The notes beneath the pieces were generated by a model. The model saw only the letters and a list, made by a program, of their open reading frames with translations. It was not told where the DNA came from and did not search any database. A stretch of DNA of 29,510 nt, taken from contig NW_026729343.1 in NCBI RefSeq assembly GCF_030272615.1, positions 1 to 29,510 of the forward strand. Direction: 5' to 3'. The translations under genes were made by a program, and so were the position numbers. Below are positions 10,460 through 19,531 of this stretch, in pieces. Numbering within the stretch: the first letter of the stretch is position 1; every line of letters starts with the position of its first letter. This stretch comes from Cryptomeria japonica. Lineage: Eukaryota; Streptophyta; Pinopsida; Cupressales; Cupressaceae.

Positions 10460-12000
10460 CAACTTAAAAACTACCCACCTTGCAGTGATGGTCAAAACCG
10501 GTCGGATGAACTAAACTCCCCGCCGAGAAGACATCGGAAGAACGTTGCTACCCGCATCCGCCCCGTTTCTCCCCGCTTTGTTGGAGACATCCACCTTAGA
10601 ATCATGCTTTCGCGACAGTGAGATACAGCCCTACCTTTATAGTACTGCGATTCATGGACCTGCGCCACCTTTCCTAGCTAGATCCCTGCCCTTGGGGCGC
10701 CCGCCTACCCTATATATCTACACAACGGGTGCTGGTTGTCCAAGTGAATTCGTCTGTGTTTTCCCGAGCAAGCACATGCCAGCAAGTTGGACTTTTGCCC
10801 CTACTCTATAATGGGGCCCCTACCCTATCCCCCGTCTCATTTATATATGGTGCCTGCTCATAGCGCCCTGTTCGTAGTGCCGGGATGGGGAAGAAATGGC
10901 CGATCCTGCCGTCGATCCCCTTCTACATCCAACCCAGTTAGATCAAACTCATAGGAAGTTTATCCTGCTTACTGGCCGGATCAGCTCCACATATCTATTT
11001 CCCCCCCAAAAAAAGTAAGTCATGCTCGTGCTCACTCATTAATTCTCCGTACAAGCATACTTCTCAACCATACGTCATTGATTCCGGATATTGATTCCGG
11101 AACCAGCACTGATAACTAATTCCCAAACCCCAGCTCGCTCAATTCTGTTTCCGCCGCACCCTCCCAACCGAGCAAGAACGATAGTAGAGTATGATTGCGC
11201 TCCCACCCGGACACCCCTCTTGAAAGAAAGGCCGCCAGCTGTTAGCTGCCGTTCCTCATTGTCGACATTCCCATTGTAGAGTAGGGGCCTTGAACCGATG
11301 GAATCTCTTGAACCAACAGGATTAGCTCTCGCCCCTACCAGTGGGCCGACAGTGCTGGCACTATAGAGGATAGGGCCTGCCCCCGAATTACGGGTTTTAG
11401 CCGCCCCTCCGAATTCACAGATCTATCCAATAAATAAAGGGAAGTGTTACTTCGTCCGATCTCTTCCGTTGAACCGGTTGTTGGCCTGCGAGAGGAAGTA
11501 ACGTCAATGAAGGGATCAGACGTTACAACGTCGATTTGGAACATGCATGTTCACTATAGATAGATCCCAACTTTTTCTCGCTCCGGCGCGGAAGGAATAA
11601 CAGCATTAGCAGATGATCCGAATTGGGAGGCCTTCTTTTATTCCACCCACCCTGCATGGGGAGCAAAGGGGTATGGCCACTTGCCCTGCTCCGAACGTAG
11701 CCGTTCGCCGGGCTAAGGTATTGGGGGCGTTTGTCTGTTCTGGAACACGGAACAAAACCGATGCCCATAGAATAGTAGGGGCTCCTGATGGCCACCGCTA
11801 AAGCATCCTCCTCAGCCGGAGGGTTCAGGCGAGACTGGATAAATTGCTTATGGAATCCCACCTTTCCTATCCGTATTGAATGTTGACCGTTCGGCTTGGT
11901 ACCATACCTCCTTTATTGCACCTGATTCGCTCGAGCACATATCCTATTTGATCCTACCCACCGTTCTTTCGGAGAGTGGACACGAGGTTAGCCATTAGAA
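10460..12000. other. Gene-free segment, few repeats
   Basis: Overlapping short open frames on both strands (10388-10621, 10545-10811, 11091-11279, 11335-11544, 11523-11861, 11613-11801) show no recognisable domain. Element copies are at 10797-10816 (gcccctactctataatgggg) and 11764-11781 (cccatagaatagtagggg). A cccacccaccctgcatgggg motif is at 11644-11663. A short gatattgattccggaa repeat lies near 11087-11102. Nothing else is recognised. Confidence 0.5.
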
Positions 12001-12014
12001 ATGCAAGGTGAACC

Positions 12015-12090
12015 AAATTCTATATAATAATGGCGTTCGGTGAGCTAGTGACTGCTGCTGGGAAAGGAGCTTAATCATTATATAGAATTT
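12015..12090. repeat. 14-bp perfect inverted repeat, 48-bp spacer
   Basis: The left arm aaattctatataat is at 12015-12028 and the right arm attatatagaattt is at 12077-12090. The A/T-rich arms are unlike the G/C-capped small element. A stem-loop in a transcript is possible; no adjacent gene gives it a role. Confidence 0.85.
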
Positions 12091-12147
12091 AGCTCTCGAA
12101 AACAAGCACAGGAGTGTGGGTTGGTACAAGGCATACCAACGCATGGA

Positions 12148-12177
12148 GGAATGCACGCATTGGATAATGGAATGCAC
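12148..12177. repeat. Short direct repeat ggaatgcac, 21-bp spacing
   Basis: Copies are at 12148-12156 and 12169-12177, in the context gcatggaggaatgcac / ggataatggaatgcac. The remaining sequence from 12180 to 12660 holds one element copy at 12377-12393 and no recognisable gene. Confidence 0.6.
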
Positions 12178-12666
12178 ACAATTGCGTGGAGCATCCCTTC
12201 CATTGCTTGCTTTGTTCCGACATCCATCCGACCCGACATACCTACTATCTACCTATTCTGGATTTGACACAGCCGCGGTCGAAACACATTCATACAACGT
12301 AAGACAATAAATATTGAAGAGAGATCAGGACCAGATTCTGAGGCCACTTTAGAAGTTAGTTCCAAGCTTGTGGGTGCCCATAGATAGTAGGGGCTCCCAC
12401 CTTATTGATGGGTTTATTCTCATCAATCGGAAAAAGAAAGATGCGAAAGTCTTGCCGGCCCCACCGTCTCCAAACATTGATGATTTCTGACGAGGCCTTT
12501 TCCCAAGATATTTGGTGTGGTGGGTGGAGGGAATCTAGTCACTATCTATGACTGAACTCCGGTGCACATGACTGAGCTCCAGGTGTATACAATTATGGCG
12601 ACTCAGGGGGAGTCAACAATTGTTGGACTCGGATCATTAGTAGCCAACTCAGGTATTTCAGTAGCC

Positions 12667-12684
12667 CCCCTATAGATAGTAGGG
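12667..12684. repeat. Small hairpin-ended element, 'atagatag' variant
   Basis: This copy reads cccctatagatagtaggg. Its ends pair as CCCTA/TAGGG around a 7-base loop, so this variant can form a longer stem than the type form. Confidence 0.85.
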
Positions 12685-12993
12685 CTATGCGGATTCAGCT
12701 ATCATCATCCCGAGGGGCTTTTTCCGCATCATTGCGCTCCCCCTACTATATAAGCTCCCCCTCTCTCTATAAGGCAAGCGAGTTGTGGACCCGAGAATGT
12801 GCTGAGAGCGTTCGTCTACAAGCCTATCCACAACCCTTATTCCTGCATCGGAAAATAAAGAGGGGAGTTCAGAGTACCACCCTTGATTGCTCAACTGACA
12901 GCTCACCCAATTTGTTCCCTGGTTCCTAATAGTTCTAAAAAAGGTGCGCTTATCCCCCATATATGATAATCCGAAGGAATCTTCCCCGGGCAT
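12685..12993 (-). CDS. Unrecognised 102-residue open frame
   Basis: An ATG at 12993 on the minus strand opens a 102-residue frame. Its first half (MPGEDSFGLSYMGDKRTFFR, then an Asn/Gln/Trp-containing stretch and DRLVDERSQ near residue 60) looks like ordinary protein. The last third is Arg/Ser-rich and overlaps spacer. A second protein-like open frame on the same strand (12999-13154) ends only 5 bp upstream in a different frame, so the two could be pieces of one decayed gene. No family is recognised. The plus-strand frame 12687-12929 is its antisense shadow, or the reverse. Confidence 0.22.
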   Translation of the reverse strand: MPGEDSFGLSYMGDKRTFFRTIRNQGTNWVSCQLSNQGWYSELPSLFSDAGIRVVDRLVDERSQHILGSTTRLPYRERGSLYSRGSAMMRKKPLGMMIAESA

Positions 12994-12998
12994 GTTTA

Positions 12999-13154
12999 GT
13001 GCACTCCAACCCTGTCGGAAGAAAATAAGTAGCCTAACGGGTGTTTCATCGGCACATTGCCACCCGCTAATTCAATTGATCCGCTCTCTAAAGCGTTCCC
13101 GTTCGTCTCATTAGTGCCTCCGGTCAGAAGGTGATAGCGCTGTAGATCGGCCCT
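12999..13154 (-). pseudogene. Protein-like 52-codon open frame without a start
   Basis: The frame is bounded upstream by a stop (complement of 13155-13157) and downstream by TAA (complement of 12996-12998). It contains GGTNETNGNALESGSIELAG followed by NVPMKHPLGYLFSSD. The composition is balanced, with Gly/Asn/Glu turns followed by a hydrophobic segment, unlike the repeat-derived frames nearby. The only internal Met is near residue 36. It may be the upstream part of the frame at 12685-12993 after a frameshift. I do not recognise the protein; chance cannot be excluded at this length. Confidence 0.2.
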
Positions 13155-13159
13155 TTAGT

Positions 13160-14560
13160 CGATAGTTGAGGGAACGAGCAAGGCCCTACTATCTAGAGGG
13201 ACCCGGCTCCACCTCTCGTTTTCTAAGGTGTATTACTATGGCTAGTCCCCTACTATCTATAGGCCGGCCATAGATGACTTGCAACCATGGAGCAATGGTG
13301 CAACCATGAAGGAAGGGTTGGACAGCATCCTTAGTTGAATAGCCAGATAAAACCGGACGTGAAAACGGTTTAAGCAACCAATGGGGTGTGCTTCCCATGG
13401 ATTCGTGCCTCCCGTCTTAGTTTATCCCTCCCGGTCCCTCCTTCCGGGTTAAGCGAGCAGGTGGGAGTTTTGCCCTACTATTCTCAACTTAATATTCCCA
13501 CCCTCCCCAAATTGAAGAGTAATTGAATAAAGGGTGGAACATAGAGATGGATGTAAAACCCTTCAAATAGAAAGATAGGTTCAGAGGTATTGCCCCCCAC
13601 CCTGCTTCCCCACACAGAAATTATCGACCCTCCCACCCCCCTACTATAGTTTAGTTGAGAGGATAGGGCGGAGAAAAATTGGTTCAGCCACTCCCGGATA
13701 GTTCAGCTACGGATAATAGATCGTTTCGACCAGCCCTCCGCCGATTAGAGAAGGCCCCTATCCATCCATAATGGGGCACTCGCCCCGCCCCTTCTCTCGA
13801 TTCATATGGTTCAATGTCGTGGATAACAGCAAGCGCCGGCCAGATCCCTCGCTTTTCGAGAGAGTAGGGAATCGAGTAGGGCCGACATCTAGTTCGGATC
13901 ACTCGCCTTTAGAAATAGTAGGGCCCACCCCAATTAATCAGCTTGTGGCGAGTACGGTTCCGAGTCGATCTTTTCAGTTCCCAAATTGAGCCATTCGGGC
14001 CCTATCCAAACTCTCCCTGGGCTGGGGAATAGAGAGGCACCCACTTTCCTCCGGCCTTCTCGCGTTGGATCGTTCCGCCCCTACTAGAACTATTCTAGAG
14101 GCTGTTGAAAGGCACATTTCCAGTTATATCGAGGGCGGCCCTACTATCTATATGGCGTCTGATTGAGAAGACAGCCCAACAATATCTTAAGGTAGAGAAG
14201 AGTTCGTTGGAATTCGATCAATCCGGTCTATAGGCGTGTGATTGATTGTATCACTCCCCCCCACTCCTTTCGCCTTTCGCAGATATAGGTAGTAGGGGGC
14301 AGATATAGGTAGTAGGGGCCCTACTCCTCTAGAACGGGAGATCAGGTAGTTGGAATTATATACGTGATACAATCCATCACAGATTTGAAAGGCCCCCCAC
14401 CCCTATCTTCTCTCCTAACTCCACTGTTGGGGTCCCCCCCCTACTCCATATCCCCCCCGGCATATAGCTCTCTCCACTCAATATCTCCCTGCCCATAGAA
14501 TAGTAGGGGCCCACCCTGCAGGGCTATGATCCAATGTGAGAAAGGGGGGACGTTGATCAC
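13160..14560. repeat. Segment with many small-element copies
   Basis: Copies are at 13183-13200 (gccctactatctagaggg), 13247-13263, 13906-13924, 14138-14156 and 14491-14510 (gcccatagaatagtaggggc). A half-copy is at about 13472-13488. Diverged relatives (cagatataggtagtagggg) form a 20-bp tandem near 14280-14319. A ccaccctgcttccccacac motif is at about 13598-13616. No gene is recognised; frames 13189-13398, 13684-13902, 13771-13989 and 14187-14372 lie over this sequence. Confidence 0.75.
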
Positions 14561-14568
14561 ATTTATGG

Positions 14569-14702
14569 AAGCTTGGATTGGAGTGATTCATGTGACGCAT
14601 ATAGATCTAGCCGCGAGTCTAGATCTAGCCACGAGTCTAGAGCTGTGTAAGCTTGGATTGGAGTGATTCATGTGTAGCATAGAGATCTAGCCGCGAATCT
14701 AG
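14569..14702. repeat. Tandem duplication, 80-bp period with 20-bp sub-repeat
   Basis: A 54-bp unit starting aagcttggattggagtgatt occurs at 14569-14622 and 14649-14702 with four mismatches. Inside the first period the string agatctagcc-cgagtct is itself repeated at 20-bp spacing (about 14603-14640), so an internal duplication nested in, or preceded, the larger one. Each unit carries several near-palindromic tctaga/agatct words. The sequence is unlike its G/C-rich surroundings. Confidence 0.92.
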
Positions 14703-14758
14703 ATTAGGGGTGGCCGATGAAGAGGCTGTTACGTATAGAATCCCATCTCATCCAACCA

Positions 14759-14775
14759 CCCCCCCCCCACCCCCC
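14759..14775. repeat. Poly-C tract C10-A-C6
   Basis: C10 at 14759-14768, then A, then C6. It is one of several homopolymeric C or G tracts in the small-element zone (compare 17238-17259 and 18259-18277). Such tracts are prone to length error in sequencing. Confidence 0.85.
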
Positions 14776-15770
14776 TATTATAGTTGAGTTGGCGTTTAGT
14801 GCCGGGGTGATGAGCGGAGTGGACCGATCGTTTTCTTCCTGCTCTCCTTATTGGTACATGGTAGCTCAGAACCAGCTACAATTCCCACCCTGCTTCCCCA
14901 ACTATCTCTTCCCACCCATCCCATGGGCAATCTGGTGGTAGCTCAGAACTAGAATTGGCACAATAGCTGACCTGCCTGCGCCCATTAGTGATTGGGGAGG
15001 GGCAGGATTCGAATTCGTCCATAGATATACGTGATCTGAGGAATTGAAAATACTCGATCCGGGCAACTAGATAGAGTAGGCAAAAGGTTTGGCAGAATCT
15101 CAACGTCGAAGAGCCTCCATTGGCCTGCGGGTTCTATCTTCATTTACTTTTATCCCTCTCGCCCCCCCTCTTATATATAGTTGGAGGAAGGGCCTCGGAT
15201 CCTAATCGATACCCTGAAACACCTCCGGCCGTTAATACTATGACAATATAGTGAGCCAAATTTTGATAGTTCCGGCAGGCCCCCCCGCTACTAGAATTGT
15301 GTTGCCTGGTGATTTGGAACACTTCGAGATGCCTTCGGGAAATGAATAATATATTGCCAGGGGCCCCAGTAGCCGATAGGTTTCTATTGAGCTATAGAAA
15401 ATGCAATGAATCATGTTTGCCTATCTCAATGCGCAATATAGTTATCCCAGAAGCATGGGAACGAATCCGGTGGGGGTGAGAAAGAATTGGGTGGGCTCAA
15501 TAATTGAGGCCCAGGTAGATTACTGAAGAATGAAAGGTACGCCCGGAGGGATGCATATGAAGAGCCTGAACCCATGGAGTGAATCTTGTAGTTCGATATT
15601 CTGTTGGTTCTTAACGAACCTGCTTAATTGCCTCTCCTTTTCGCCATGAGAAAGAGTTGAAGCTGTCATGTACCGCAGTCGAGAGGCAGCAGTGAGTGAG
15701 AAGAACCAGGGCCCCTCGCATTCTGAGCCCCGGGATGCCTTCATCCTCCCACAACTATCTCCGTACTATA
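14776..15770. other. Gene-free segment
   Basis: No gene is recognised. A tggtagctcagaac word recurs at about 14859 and 14937. A cccaccctgcttcccc motif is at about 14884-14899. The short frames 14876-15103, 15140-15322, 15297-15479 and 15520-15744 show no domain. The sequence at 15300-15480 is free of small elements and is the least repetitive part of this stretch. Confidence 0.5.
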
Positions 15771-15820
15771 TCCTCCACCATAGAATAGTAGGGGCCCACC
15801 CCGGCAACGGCTAATCTCCC

Positions 15821-15938
15821 ACCCTTCATTAATTACCCCCCAGCCGAATTGTAGGGGGCTGGGGGGGTGGGAACGGCTGGAGGAGGCGGCTGGGACTGCT
15901 CGAACGGCTAACTATCGAGTGGTTAATTAATGAAGGGT
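15821..15938. repeat. Imperfect inverted repeat around a small-element derivative
   Basis: The left arm (acccttcattaattacc, 15821-15837) matches the complement of 15921-15938 (ggttaattaatgaagggt) with one base missing. Between the arms lies cagccgaattgtagggggct (15841-15860), a small-element derivative with CAGCC/GGCTG-like ends, then G-rich sequence. Another element copy sits just upstream at 15778-15794. The arrangement could extrude as a large hairpin. Confidence 0.75.
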
Positions 15939-15949
15939 GGATGATAGTT

Positions 15950-16360
15950 GGCATGTTACGTATAGGAGAAGAGGAATCATCGCTACCAATCTATTCTAAA
16001 CCGTCTAATTCCGGGAAGCAGGGTGGGAAACTAGAGTTCTTATTTTAGCCCCCTACTATTCTCAAGGGCCCCCTACAATTCTAATGGGGCGTCATTAATT
16101 GACTGATTAATGGCAGTGGGAAACTAGCCGTTCCTTATTCTAGCTCGATTCGCTAACTAGAATTGCTCGATTCTAGAACTATTTTAGCAGGAGGAGGGTG
16201 GGTGGGAAGATATAGTTGGGTGGGCGGGAGGAGGCTATGGGGCGTCATTAATTGACTGCTCGCCCTACAATTCGGACCCTATAATCCCCTCCCACCCGGG
16301 CCCCCTACAATTCTATGGGGCTGATTAATTAATTCGGGTCCCTGCTTCTTCTCTCCCAGC
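15950..16360. repeat. Composite cluster of three repeat families
   Basis: The cluster contains gcatgttacgtatagg at 15951-15966, element copies at 16049-16069, 16068-16089 and 16301-16320, and two copies of ggggcgtcattaattgactg (16086-16105 and 16239-16258). It also contains ctgattaatggcagtg at 16103-16118. The first two elements abut, and the GGCC between them serves as an end of both. No gene is present. Confidence 0.85.
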
Positions 16361-17052
16361 TTCATCCGGCATCGGCTATCCGATCCCTCCCCTGAAGTCA
16401 TTGATCGATCTAAGGTGGCGTGGCTCAAAATTCCGTTCATCAGCAGCCCGGAATTGAGCTCCTCGCAGTCATGAGAAAGAACCCCTTACAAATAGTAGGG
16501 CGGTCATTCAAAGCCTTCTTCATCCCATGAGCGCCTTGATCCGCTTCTATCCGTGCCCCTTCTATAAGTAACCCGGAATCAAGACCAATAGTAATGGCTC
16601 CATTCCCAGCCTATCCCCAGTCAAGCTTTCAGTGGCTTGACGAACGGCTTATTTGGTTTGGAAAGAAATCGAGAGGCGGCCAAGCCCCTACAATTCTATG
16701 GCGACCAGAGTTCATCGTGATTAGTGCTTCAGAAGACCGGACTTCCCCGTAGGGGTGGCTCCGGTACGAGAAAGGGGATCGCAGTCAGATTTGAGCTGCA
16801 TTCCCACAATAATTGCAAATAATCTACCTCTGCCATTAATTCTGCAGGGTGATAAGCCCCTGGCGAATTGTAGGGGCCCTCCCCCCCGCCCATTAGAAGA
16901 GTAGGGCACCCACCCCAAGCTATATTTTCTCGGGGGCCCCCATGCACACTGCCATTAATCAGTACCATAGAATTGTAGGGAATCCGTTCATTAATTAACC
17001 TGCTAGAGTAAGCTAGCCCTCCTCCTGCTAAAATAGTTCTAGAATCGAGCAA
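16163..17052. repeat. 36-bp perfect inverted repeat pair
   Basis: The 36 bp at 16163-16198 (starting ttgctcgattctagaac and ending aggaggaggg) are matched exactly by the complement of 17017-17052. The interval is 818 bp. The identity stops abruptly at both ends. It is the longest exact repeat I found in the window. Recombination between the copies would invert the interval. Confidence 0.95.
16443..16610 (-). pseudogene. Protein-like 56-codon open frame without a start
   Basis: The frame is bounded by stops on both sides (complement of 16611-16613 and 16440-16442). The translation includes GNGAITIGLDSGLLIEGARI followed by EADQGAHGMKKALNDRP. Its alternation of hydrophobic, Gly and charged residues looks like genuine protein. 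A small-element copy at 16482-16501 lies inside the frame and supplies the residues around PTICKG, so the element either inserted into older coding sequence or the frame is chance. There is no Met before residue 30. No family is identified. Confidence 0.2.
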
Positions 17053-17240
17053 TAATATGAAAGAAGGGCGCCCACCCACCCTTATTCTCATGCCCGGGTG
17101 TTCATAGGAATGGCAATAGAACCCCCCAATCCCATAGAATTTGAGGGGCATTAATTAACCTGCTAGAAGAACCAATTAATCAGTTCATTAATCCGCCCTC
17201 ATAGCCTCCTCCTCCCACCCACAACTAACTTATTGGAGGG
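16611..17240. repeat. Dense small-element run, mostly minus orientation
   Basis: Copies are at 16684-16702 (plus), 16856-16876 (cctggcgaattgtaggggc type), 16889-16907, 16964-16980 and 17131-17148 (cccatagaatttgagggg). The string cactgccattaatcag at 16947-16962 is the complement of the 16103-16118 word. The string ttaattaacctgctagag (about 16991) recurs as ttaattaacctgctagaa (about 17151). The open frames 16721-16918 and 16729-17151 (minus) are made of these repeats and are not genes. Confidence 0.8.
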
Positions 17241-17259
17241 GGGGGGGGAGGGGGGGGGG
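17238..17259 (+). repeat. Poly-G tract G11-A-G10
   Basis: G11 at 17238-17248, A at 17249, G10 at 17250-17259. This is a strong plus-strand G-quadruplex candidate. It also marks a place where the assembled length is uncertain. Confidence 0.88.
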
Positions 17260-17288
17260 AATCAGCTTGCAATTAATTCTAGTTGCTA

Positions 17289-17713
17289 GCCCTACTATTC
17301 TAAGGGGCTAGAATAAGTGGGAGGAGAGTTGGTGGAGGAGAGTTGCTAAGTTGGATGATGTTTCGACAGATGCATGCCAACTATATTCCCCCTCCCAGTC
17401 CCAAGGCGGAGAAAAGCATCAAAAGAAGAAGAGGAGTCGACCGACCTTCAATGCTTTGCCGGGAGAGGAGAATCAGTCGAATAGGAATCATAGTTACTAA
17501 TACGTAATTGAGATAGAATGCTCCATTCCGAAGGAGATGGCCATATCTTGTGGTGCTAGAACGATTTCCAACTCATAATGACACGAGTTGCCCCGGTAGT
17601 TTGGTGCGATGAATCAAATGCTTGTCCAACTCTGAGTGAGCTGCTTTCATCCCCGACCTTTATTCCCACCTTATTCTAGCGAGCTGATTAATTAACCATA
17701 GAATTTGAGGGGC
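17289..17713. other. Spacer with two element copies and an unexplained centre
   Basis: Element copies are at 17289-17308 (gccctactattctaagggg) and 17697-17713 (ccatagaatttgagggg, directly after gctgattaattaac). The 17400-17660 interval has no repeats that I recognise and different word use. On the minus strand it has a short protein-like run (LDKHLIHRTKLPGQLV) that meets a stop after about 20 residues. No gene is assigned. Confidence 0.5.
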
Positions 17714-17729
17714 CCTGGCTACCACCCGA

Positions 17730-18065
17730 GTTTCAGTTTCATCATCATTAGCAGCAGCTATAGCAAAGGCAGTTAAGGCAGAGGCACCACCTGCACCTGC
17801 CGGTGAAAAGCTTCTACCTCTGCTGCCTTTCTAGCGTCACCGTGCCCATAAGTGGATTTTCAGCTTCTTTCCGACTGAACCATACTAGCTCCAACCCATG
17901 AATCCATGTCTCCACCTTCCGCCCCAGGAGGTACTTTCTCGGTTCTATTATCACTTTCTTTTCTAACTGATAGCAAATCTGAATCCGAAACAGACCCTGA
18001 CCACTTGGTAGGCTATACCTATTAACGGGACTTACCAACCAATTACAAGGTGAAGCGTTCATCGG
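17730..18065 (-). repeat. Degenerate Ala/Ser/Gly-type block, mainly minus orientation
   Basis: The words agcagcagctatagcaaagg, cagttaaggcagaggcacc and cctgcacctgccggtg show the low-complexity vocabulary in minus orientation, with a change of character after about 17815. The minus frame 17814-18062 (82 residues) lies downstream of the clearest repeat words and is not a recognisable protein. Confidence 0.45.
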
Positions 18066-18300
18066 TCAAATGAATGCTAAATTACCTCAATTTGATCGGT
18101 AGTTTGTGTTGAAAATGAAACTGAATAAAACCTAATTATCCTAATACAATTATTAAAGAAGGTGTATTACGACGTTTCTATACGTAATACACTATTCTAC
18201 TGGGTAGGCCTAAACTAGGTCATGAAATGGCTCAAATGCGACCACTCCCCGCCCTTCGCCCCCCCCCCACCCCCCCCAATAATAATTGTAGATTATTGTA
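18066..18300. other. A/T-richer spacer and a poly-C tract
   Basis: No gene is recognised. A partial gttacgtataga-type word is at 18174-18191 (tttctatacgtaatacac). A C10-A-C8 run is at 18259-18277, followed by aataataattgtagattatt. Confidence 0.5.
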
Positions 18301-18376
18301 GGGGGCTAGAAGAACAATTCTAGTTGCTAGAATAAGCGGCAATCAATAGAACCCCCCACCCTGCTGCCCCACACAC

Positions 18377-18434
18377 GCCCTTCAAATAGTAGGGCCACCC
18401 TGCTTCATAATGTGCCCCTTAGAATAGTAGGGGC
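18377..18434. repeat. Two small-element copies, minus orientation
   Basis: These are gcccttcaaatagtagggc (18377-18395) and a 21-bp copy at 18414-18434 (cccttagaatagtagggg with outer G and C). The sequence between them (caccctgcttcataatgtg) recurs in modified form just after the second copy (18435-18468), so a duplicated segment may differ by the presence of the element. Confidence 0.8.
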
Positions 18435-18500
18435 CACCCTAGTTTTGCTTCATCAGAATAATGTGCTCTGGCAAATAGATAATACCACCCTCTTTATTAA

Positions 18501-18590
18501 TCAGCCTGCCCATAGAATTGTAGGGGGGCATCAGCCTGCCCATAGAATTGTAGGGGGGCATTAGCCTGCCCATAGAATTGTAGGGGGCTG
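18501..18590 (-). repeat. Three tandem copies of the small element, 30-bp period
   Basis: Units at 18501-18530 and 18531-18560 are identical. The third (18561-18590) differs at its second base and near its end. Each unit contains cccatagaattgtagggg preceded by tcagcctg. This is the only regular tandem array of the element in the window and shows that it can amplify locally. Confidence 0.95.
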
Positions 18591-18599
18591 GGGGTTTAT

Positions 18600-18700
18600 T
18601 AATGAACGCCCTACTATTTTATAGGCCCTCAAATTCGGCTGGTACTGCAGTCAAGCCCTACAATTCTATGGAGTGGGCCCCTACTATTCTATGGTGGAGG
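18600..18700 (+). repeat. Small-element copies sharing a flank with a copy near 8420
   Basis: Elements are at 18609-18625 (diverged), 18655-18671 and 18677-18694. The 15 bp ctgcagtcaagccct leading into the second copy (18645-18659) also lead into the element at 8413-8440. The two elements carry different cores (acaattctatgg here, tcaaattctatgg there). Confidence 0.8.
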
Positions 18701-18714
18701 AGATAGTTAGTGGA

Positions 18715-19085
18715 TTATGCGCCTGGAACTGCCTCTGTATCTGCTTCTGAGTCTCGATATGGACATGGGTCAACTGGTTATGGGTAAACGTGTGCTTCAA
18801 CGACTGAACCGGAGAAGGAGGAGGGGCTGGATCAACAGGTTCTTAAGCTCGTACCTTTGCCTCTGCTACTGATAGCTATGAGTCTTGTGCCTATGCTACT
18901 GGTGCTCCTAGTTCAGGTGCTTGCAAAGTTGATGCTGTTTTTTGAAGGTGCTGGTCCCGCTTGCTTCGGTGCTTCCATATTAGTGAGCTACTGGTATAGG
19001 TGCTGCTAATGGTGCATCTGGATAAGCTACAGTTACCTCTGCTACTGCTGCTATGGGTGCTGCTTAAACTGATGGAACCGTGCGA
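18715..19085 (+). repeat. Degenerate Ser/Ala/Gly/Thr-type block, plus orientation
   Basis: In frame from about 18718 the translation runs APGTASVSASESRYGHGSTG before a stop, then shifts frame. Words such as cctttgcctctgctactgat, ctatgctactggtgctcc and tctgctactgctgctatggg show the period. It is the clearest plus-oriented block in the second half of the window and has no small elements inside. Confidence 0.6.
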
Positions 19086-19118
19086 AGGCCCCCTTATTAA
19101 TGTACTTAGCTAGCCCTT

Positions 19119-19500
19119 CCCCTACAATTCGGCTGGGGGTAGGGGCCCCCCACCCTGCTGCCCCACACACAAGCATGGAACGTTACTTTCCTTCCTTCGG
19201 AACACCCTCCCCGGCACCGACACTAGCACTTTGTTCGGATGTGGTCGACCAACTTTTCTACCAATTAATCTACCTCCCCCCGGCCGGGCTAGCAGGCCCC
19301 CATAGAATTGTAGGAATTAACCCACCCCCCCCGCCCAATTCTATGGAAGGAAAGAAAGAATTTTTGCCCCGAGAACCCCCCCTACTATTTGTAAGGGCCT
19401 CCCACCGTACTATAGTTCCCACATGAATGCACACCCTTTCCTATAGTTTTGCTTCCCACCCACCAACCCTGGCGAATAGTAGGGGCCCCATGAACACCCG
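19119..19500. repeat. Small-element copies, mixed orientation
   Basis: Copies are at 19119-19139 (cccctacaattcggctgggg variant), 19297-19314, 19377-19398 (cctactatttgtaaggg) and 19467-19485 (ccctggcgaatagtagggg). The plus frame 19100-19426 reads through several of them (YNS/TIVGINPP-like words) and is not a gene. Confidence 0.78.
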
Positions 19501-19515
19501 TAAATAGTTGGAGGT

Positions 19516-19531
19516 CCCCTGCATGCAGGGG
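19516..19531. repeat. 16-bp perfect palindrome cccctgcatgcagggg
   Basis: The two 8-bp halves are exact complements. It joins the G/C cap typical of the small element to the ctgcat motif of the ccaccctgcat family. Confidence 0.85.

Larger units (their letters stand above)
18352..19170. repeat. 25-bp exact direct repeat pair
   Basis: The 25 bp starting ccccccaccctgctgcccc and ending acacac occur at 18352-18376 and 19146-19170, same orientation. A variant with one change (cctgcttccccacaca) is at about 13594-13616. The first copy is followed at once by an element copy (18377-18395) and the second follows an element copy (19119-19139). Confidence 0.9.

Noticed and set aside
16729-17151. 140-residue minus frame and its shorter neighbour 16721-16918
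   Set aside because: It passes through several small elements, and its recurring YNSMG/PTL-like words are their translation.
18501-18590. Regular 30-bp repeats considered as a CRISPR array
   Set aside because: There are only three units with no unique spacers between them, and the repeat is the dispersed small element.
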